From contig NZ_SSYB01000005.1 of NCBI RefSeq assembly GCF_004917075.1, forward strand, positions 310,001 to 374,000: 64,000 nt of DNA. The letters run 5' to 3'. Origin of the DNA: Geomonas edaphica (GTDB lineage: Bacteria; Desulfobacterota; Desulfuromonadia; Geobacterales; Geobacteraceae). Positions 58,676 through 64,000 of this stretch are shown one piece after another. The translations under genes and the position numbers were made by a program. Every line of letters begins with the position of its first letter. Position 1 is the first letter of the stretch. The notes below the pieces were generated by a model. The model made no database searches. It was not told the origin of the DNA and saw nothing but the letters and a program-made list of their open reading frames with translations.

Positions 58676-60082
58676 TCATTCTGCGCAGCAGGAGAGCTGG
58701 CCCAGATCCCTCTTGAAGGCCTGGGCGCAAAGGCGCAACCCTTCCCCCATCGAGGGGTAGACGTGCAGGGTGTCGGCGAGCTCGGCCACGGTCATGCGGC
58801 AGCGTATGGCGAGCGCCGCCTCGTTGATGATGTCGGCGCCGCGGTGCAGGCAGAGGTGGACGCCTATGATGCGGTCGGTCGCGCGGTCGGCGACGATCTT
58901 GACTGCGCCGTCGAGCGAACCGGTGACGTGGGCCTTGGGGATTGCCGAGGCGGGGATGGTCTGGCACTCGACGTCGAAGCCCGCTTTTTTCGCGGACTCC
59001 TCGCCGTGACCGACCATGGCGACTTCCGGGTCGGTGAAGATGGCCATGGGGAGGCTTTCGTAGTCGAGGGCGCAGTGGCACCCGGCCTGCAACATGTTTT
59101 CGACGGCGGCGATCCCCTCGCGGGCCCCGACCGTGGCGATCTGCATCCCGCCGGTCACGTCGCCGGCGGCCCAGACGCCGGGGGCGGTGGTGCGCATCTC
59201 GCGGTCCACCTTGATGAAGCCGCGCGCGTCCAGTTCCACCCCGGCCTCTTCGAGACCGATCCCCTCGGTGGCGGGGGCGGTCCCTACCGCGATCAGAAGC
59301 TGCTGCGAGCGGAACTCGCGCGGCTCCCCGTCAACGAGCGCCTCCACCCTGACGCCTGCTCCTTCCTTTGCCACCGAGCAGACCGCGGCCCCGACCACCA
59401 CCTGCATCCCCTCGTTTTCCAGCGCCCTTTGCAGGGCAAGCGCAGGCTCGGCCTCGACGGCCGGGAGGACCCGGGCGCCGTGCTCCAGTATGGTGACCGG
59501 AACGCCCAGGCGCAGGAACATCTGCCCAAGCTCGAGGGCGATGACGCCGCCCCCGACGATGGTGAGGCTCTCCGGGAGCGATTTCAGCAACAGGGCGCTC
59601 TTGCTGGTGAGATACGGGGTCTTCTCGAGGCCGGGGATCTTCGGGACGCGCGGATGCCCGCCGGTGGCGATGAGGATGCGGTCGCTTTCGATGACCCGGT
59701 CCCCCACCTGTATGGTCCCCGGGGCGGTGAAAACGGCCTTTCCCTTCACGAGGGAGAGCTCCGGCAGCCGCTCGAGTACGTCCAGGTACTTCTCTTCCCG
59801 AAGCCTTTGCACCACGGCGAACTTGTGTCCGTCGAGGATCTGGTACTCCACGCCGTCCCGGCGCACGCCGAGGCCGAGCCGCTCGCCAAGCTGCGCCTCG
59901 TGCCGGAACAGGGCGCAGTGGATGAGGGTCTTCGAGGGGATGCACCCCCAATTTATGCAGGTGCCCCCAAGGATGCTCCGCTCGATCATGATCGATTTGA
60001 CCCCGTGCTCCTTCGCTCTCAGCGCCGCGGCGAACGCGGTGGAACCCGAGCCGACTATGACGATGGTATCGCTGTCTCTCAT
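58676..60082 (-). CDS. merA: Mercuric reductase-type flavoenzyme (MerA-like, without N-terminal HMA domain)
   Basis: 468 residues from the ATG at 60082. Pyridine nucleotide-disulfide oxidoreductase fold: FAD motif GSGSTAFAAALRAKEHG, redox cysteines C42 and C47 in GGTCINWGCIPSKT, NAD(P)H motif VGGGVIALELGQMF, and WAAGDVTGG. The C terminus VYPSMGEGLRLCAQAFK ending LSCCAE matches MerA, including the vicinal Cys465-Cys466 that pass Hg(II) to the active site and the aligned Tyr. This argues for Hg(II) reduction over lipoamide dehydrogenase. No merR, merT or merP gene is adjacent. Confidence 0.88.
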   Translation of the reverse strand: MRDSDTIVIVGSGSTAFAAALRAKEHGVKSIMIERSILGGTCINWGCIPSKTLIHCALFRHEAQLGERLGLGVRRDGVEYQILDGHKFAVVQRLREEKYLDVLERLPELSLVKGKAVFTAPGTIQVGDRVIESDRILIATGGHPRVPKIPGLEKTPYLTSKSALLLKSLPESLTIVGGGVIALELGQMFLRLGVPVTILEHGARVLPAVEAEPALALQRALENEGMQVVVGAAVCSVAKEGAGVRVEALVDGEPREFRSQQLLIAVGTAPATEGIGLEEAGVELDARGFIKVDREMRTTAPGVWAAGDVTGGMQIATVGAREGIAAVENMLQAGCHCALDYESLPMAIFTDPEVAMVGHGEESAKKAGFDVECQTIPASAIPKAHVTGSLDGAVKIVADRATDRIIGVHLCLHRGADIINEAALAIRCRMTVAELADTLHVYPSMGEGLRLCAQAFKRDLGQLSCCAE

Positions 60083-60121
60083 GTGAAGATCCCCCCCGAT
60101 GAGTTTACCGTAAAGGGGTGG

Positions 60122-60145
60122 CCGGTAAACAGAAGAATTCACCGG
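60122..60145 (-). promoter_or_regulatory. Inverted repeat upstream of merA, operator candidate
   Basis: CCGGTAAA (60122-60129) pairs with TTCACCGG (60138-60145), with one mismatch and an 8-base centre, 40 bases before the merA ATG. It could be a regulator site. A T-run beside it (60146-60152) also allows reading it as a weak plus-strand terminator. Confidence 0.4.
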
Positions 60146-60227
60146 TTTTTTTCCGGCTCCCTTTCCCCGCCCTCCGTCGCGCGTGCGCCGCAGCCCGGTT
60201 TTCCGCCCTTTTCCCGGTGATATTCCC

Positions 60228-60255
60228 TTGACAGGGCGCTCGCCGCTGTTGTAAT
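60228..60255 (+). promoter_or_regulatory. Promoter of glyQS
   Basis: Perfect TTGACA (60228-60233), 16-base spacer, TGTAAT (60250-60255). The leader of about 80 bases has a weak ACTGT/ACAGT hairpin (60268-60283) and a six-T run, but no T-box features. Confidence 0.75.
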
Positions 60256-60341
60256 CTGGCGAGCCTAACTGTTTGGATACAGTAAACTTTTTTCTGCCAA
60301 AAGCTGCACCACTTGAAAATATTGATTAGATCGGAGGCGGC

Positions 60342-61219
<878 letters not shown>

Positions 61220-61220
<1 letters not shown>

Positions 61221-63283
61221 TGGCAAAGGATCTGTTCCTCGAGATAGGATGCGAGGAGGTTCCCGCCGGCTTTGTCCCCAAGGCGATGGCCGACATGGAA
61301 GCCCTCATGAAGCGCGAGCTGGAGACGGCCCGCATCGAGTACGGCGAGATCGTGACGCTTGGTACCCCGCGCCGCCTGGTGCTCGCGGTGAAGGGGATGG
61401 CCGAGCGCCAGCCCGACGCCGAGCTGACCGCGATGGGGCCGGCCAAAAGTGCCGCCTACGACGCAGACGGCAACCCGACCAAGGCGGCCCAGGGCTTCGC
61501 CCGCGGCCAGGGCGTGGACGTTGCCGATCTTAAGGTGGTCATGACACCCAAGGGCGAGTACCTCGCCGCGGTGAAAAGCGAGGTGGGGCGTGACACCGCC
61601 GAGCTCCTCCCCGAGATGCTCCCGCGCCTGATCGGTGCCATCCCGTTCAAGAAGTCGATGCGCTGGGCCGATTTCGACGTCCGCTTCGCCCGTCCGATCC
61701 ACTGGATCGTGGCGCTCTTCGACGGCGTCGTCGTTCCCTTCTCCTTCGGCAACATCGAAAGCGGCAGCGCCTCGCGCGGGCACCGCTTCATGGCCAACAC
61801 CACCTTCCCGGTGCGCGACCTCGCGAGCTATCTCGAGGAGTGCGAGCGCCATTTCGTGATCCCGGACCCCGAGAAGAGAAAGGCGATTATCCGCCAGGAG
61901 ATCGAGCGCGTGGCGCGCCAGGCGAAAGGGAACGTCCTCGCCGACGAGGCGCTCCTCGAGCAGGTCGCCTTCCTGGTCGAGTACCCCTCCGCGGTGCACG
62001 GCACCTTCTCGCCGGACTTCCTCGTCGTGCCGCGCGAGGTGCTCATCACCTCGATGCGCGAGCACCAGCGCTACTTCTCGCTGGTCGACGACCAGGGGAA
62101 ACTCTTGCCCGGCTTCATCACCATCAACAACACCCTCACCGAGGATCCCTCCGTGGTGGTCAAGGGGAACGAGCGCGTCCTTCGCGCCCGTCTCTCCGAC
62201 GCCCGCTTCTTCTTCGACGAGGACCACAAGGTTAAACTCGAGTCCCGCGTGGAGTCGCTGAAAAGCGTCGTGTACCAGGCGAAACTCGGTACCTCCTACG
62301 AGAAAATGGAGCGCTTCCGCGAACTGGCCAAGGGGCTCGCTGGACGTCACAACCCCGCCGTCGCCGACAAGGCCGCCCGCGCCGCCACGCTTTGCAAGGC
62401 GGACCTCGTCTCCGGCATGGTCGGCGAGTTCCCCGAGGTGCAGGGGATCATGGGGCGCGAGTACGCCCTGTATGATGGCGAGGACGCGGCGGTAGCCAAC
62501 GCCATCGCCGAACACTACCTCCCGACCCAGGCGGGCGGCGAGCTTCCCGCCTCCGACATCGGCGCCTTCGTTTCCCTTGCCGACAAGGTCGACACCATCT
62601 GCGGCTGCTTCAGCGTCGGTCTCATCCCGACAGGCTCCGCCGACCCCTACGCGCTGCGCCGCTCCGCGCTCGGGATCATCAACATCATCCTGGAGAAGCA
62701 GTACCGCGAGCCGCTCTCCGGCCTGGTCCGTGCATCCCTGGACCTCCTCGCTGCCAAGGCGACCCGCCCGGTCGAGGACGTCTACCGCGACGTGCTGGAG
62801 TTCTTCCGCGGCCGTTTCGTGAACCTCATGGCGGACCGCTACCCCTCCGACGTGGTGGACGCGGTGGTCTCGGTCTCCTTCGACGACCTGGTCGAGGCAG
62901 CCGCCAAGATCGAGGCCCTTGCCGGCTTCAGAAAGCGCGAAGACTTCGGCGCGCTCGCCGTCGCCTTCAAGCGCGTCTGCAACATCGTGAAGGACGGGGT
63001 GGACACCCCGGTGGACGCGTCACTCTTCCAGGAGGATGCCGAAGGCGGTCTCTTCCAGGCGCAGCAGGCTGTGAAAGGGAAGGTGGAGGGCGCCGTGGAG
63101 CGCGCCGACTACCTCTCCGCCCTCACCGAGATCGCCACCTTGAAGCCCGCCGTCGACCTCTTCTTCGATAAGGTGATGGTCATGGCCGAGGACGAGCGGG
63201 TACGGCAAAACCGCCTGGCCCTGCTCACCTCGATCGCGAGGCTCTTCGGTCGCCTCGCCGACTTCGCGAGGTTATCGGCATGA
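61220..63283 (+). CDS. glyS: Glycyl-tRNA synthetase beta subunit
   Basis: 687 residues from the ATG at 61220 with AAAGGAGG upstream; the same frame open to 61058 is antisense-free but lies inside glyQ. MAKDLFLEIGCEEVPAGFVP, FARPIHWIVALFDG, the HD-like domain around LCKADLVSGMVGEFPEVQG and a C-terminal anticodon-binding DALR-type region are normal. It binds tRNA and completes the enzyme. Confidence 0.98.
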
Positions 63284-63362
63284 TGAGACTGCGACAGCCT
63301 GAACCGGGGTGCATGATCCTTGGGGAGGCGGTCGCAGCAGCAAAACGATCTGACGCTCACGT

Positions 63363-63406
63363 AAACAGCCGTCCGGGTGGAACTCCCGGCGGCTGTTTGC
63401 CTTTTT
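63363..63406 (+). terminator. Terminator of glyQS
   Basis: AAACAGCCG (63363-63371) pairs with CGGCTGTTT (63390-63398) and CCGGG (63373-63377) with CCCGG (63385-63389). TTTTT follows at 63402-63406. It overlaps the predicted ppdK promoter. Confidence 0.85.
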
Positions 63407-63423
63407 CGGTTTATGTGTATACT
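63396..63423 (+). promoter_or_regulatory. Promoter candidate of ppdK
   Basis: TTTGCC (63396-63401), 16-base spacer, TATACT (63418-63423). The -35 box is weak; the -10 box is close to consensus. Confidence 0.45.
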
Positions 63424-63464
63424 TTAAGCTCCAAATTAATTAACAAACTGTAAGGAGGGTGCAC

Positions 63465-64000
63465 ATGGGAACGCAGTACGTTTACTTCTTCGGCGCGGGC
63501 AAGGCTGACGGCAACGCCAAAATGAAAGAGCTCCTGGGGGGCAAGGGGGCGAACCTGGCCGAGATGACCGCGATCGGACTCCCCGTCCCGGCCGGCTTCA
63601 CCATCACCACGGAGGTCTGCACCGAGTACTACAAGAACAACCAGCAGTACCCGGCCCCGCTCGCCGCCGATGTCGAAGCGAACCTCGCTCGTGTGGAAGC
63701 GCTCATGGGTAAGAAGTTCGGCGACGCCAAGAACCCGCTCCTCGTCTCGGTCCGCTCCGGCGCACGCGCCTCCATGCCGGGGATGATGGACACCATCCTG
63801 AACCTCGGGTTGAACGACACCACGGTGCAGGGGATCATCGCCCAGTCCGGCGACGAGCGTTTCGCCTATGACGCCTACCGCCGTTTCGTGCAGATGTACT
63901 CCGACGTCGTCATGGGGATGCACAAGGACGAGCTGGAGCACCTCCTCGAGCGCAAGAAGGATGCGCGCGGCGCGCACCTCGATACCGAACTGGCCGCCTC
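63465..64000 (+). CDS. ppdK: Pyruvate phosphate dikinase, 5' part only
   Basis: 178 codons before the window ends; the full protein is usually near 880 residues. AAGGAGG precedes the ATG by 6 bases. [12 protein letters not shown], the [20 protein letters not shown] nucleotide-domain start, [20 protein letters not shown] and [14 protein letters not shown] are diagnostic. It interconverts pyruvate, ATP and phosphate with PEP, AMP and PPi. In Geobacter it supports gluconeogenesis from acetate. The PPi it makes links it to the pyrophosphatase at 32.7 kb. Confidence 0.97.
   Translation, partial: MGTQYVYFFGAGKADGNAKMKELLGGKGANLAEMTAIGLPVPAGFTITTEVCTEYYKNNQQYPAPLAADVEANLARVEALMGKKFGDAKNPLLVSVRSGARASMPGMMDTILNLGLNDTTVQGIIAQSGDERFAYDAYRRFVQMYSDVVMGMHKDELEHLLERKKDARGAHLDTELAA

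Noticed and set aside
60256-60341. T-box riboswitch before glyQS
   Set aside because: The leader is about 80 bases, too short, and has no T-box sequence or specifier loop.

Overview
The window is GC-rich (by eye a little over 60% G+C), densely coding chromosome from a Geobacterales bacterium. I would place it near the Geobacter, Citrifermentans and Geomonas group. The reasons are a twelve-haem c-type cytochrome, a complete gspC-to-gspN type II secretion operon, futalosine-pathway menaquinone genes (mqnB, mqnD), a CheC-type chemotaxis cluster, a CBS/DRTGG family II pyrophosphatase, a fused homocysteine methyltransferase-MTHFR, DUF116 beside def-fmt, and a CFI-box protein. No rRNA, tRNA, CRISPR array, transposase or phage gene was seen. 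Gene content looks like core chromosome rather than an island.

Layout. 1-5.1 kb (minus): a YihY/BrkB membrane protein cut by the window edge, a YtxH/DUF948 pair, the dodecahaem cytochrome, and an amino-acid ABC transporter binding protein and ATPase with no permease beside them. 5.2-16.7 kb (minus): gspC-D-E-F-G-H-I-J-K-L-M-N from one upstream promoter. 17.1-21.8 kb (plus): mqnB, mqnD, a PAS-only membrane sensor and an RlpA-like protein. 21.9-25.1 kb (minus): a fibronectin-III/CFI-box protein and a large TPR protein. 25.3-29.3 kb (plus): hsp20-lon-thiL, ending head-on against yjbQ. 29.8-38.9 kb: a small TPR protein, folK, a YHS protein, a transaldolase-like aldolase, DedA, pyrophosphatase, metH/metF fusion, a siroheme reductase, ttcA and a membrane ferredoxin. 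39.1-42.2 kb (minus): dksA-like, rimO, yajQ, lolA. 42.3-47.6 kb (minus): cheR-mcp-cheW-cheY-cheA-cheC. 47.8-50.3 kb (minus): an aminotransferase with an unusual leader, an SH3-like protein and a VOC protein. 50.4-57.5 kb (plus): a thiolase-like protein, an iron-sulfur flavoprotein, def-fmt-DUF116, a deacetylase-like protein and an NlpC/P60 peptidase. 57.5-60.1 kb (minus): a REC-HD-GYP regulator and a MerA-type reductase. 60.2-64 kb (plus): glyQS and the start of ppdK.

The most interesting observations are regulatory or structural. (1) Upstream of the aminotransferase is a short open frame with five consecutive alanine codons, a hairpin over those codons and a perfect intrinsic terminator before the gene. 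This is the layout of a transcription attenuator, here apparently for alanine. (2) A family of GC-rich hairpin repeats acts as a terminator in one place, encodes most of the prepilin leader of GspJ in another, and is inserted in frame in the linker between the two domains of the homocysteine methyltransferase-MTHFR. (3) Several proteins depart from their families: a thiolase-like protein without the nucleophilic cysteine, a five-PAS protein without an output domain, and a MerA without a mer operon.

All calls come from reading the sequence and translations. No database search was run, so family names rest on recognised motifs and gene order.
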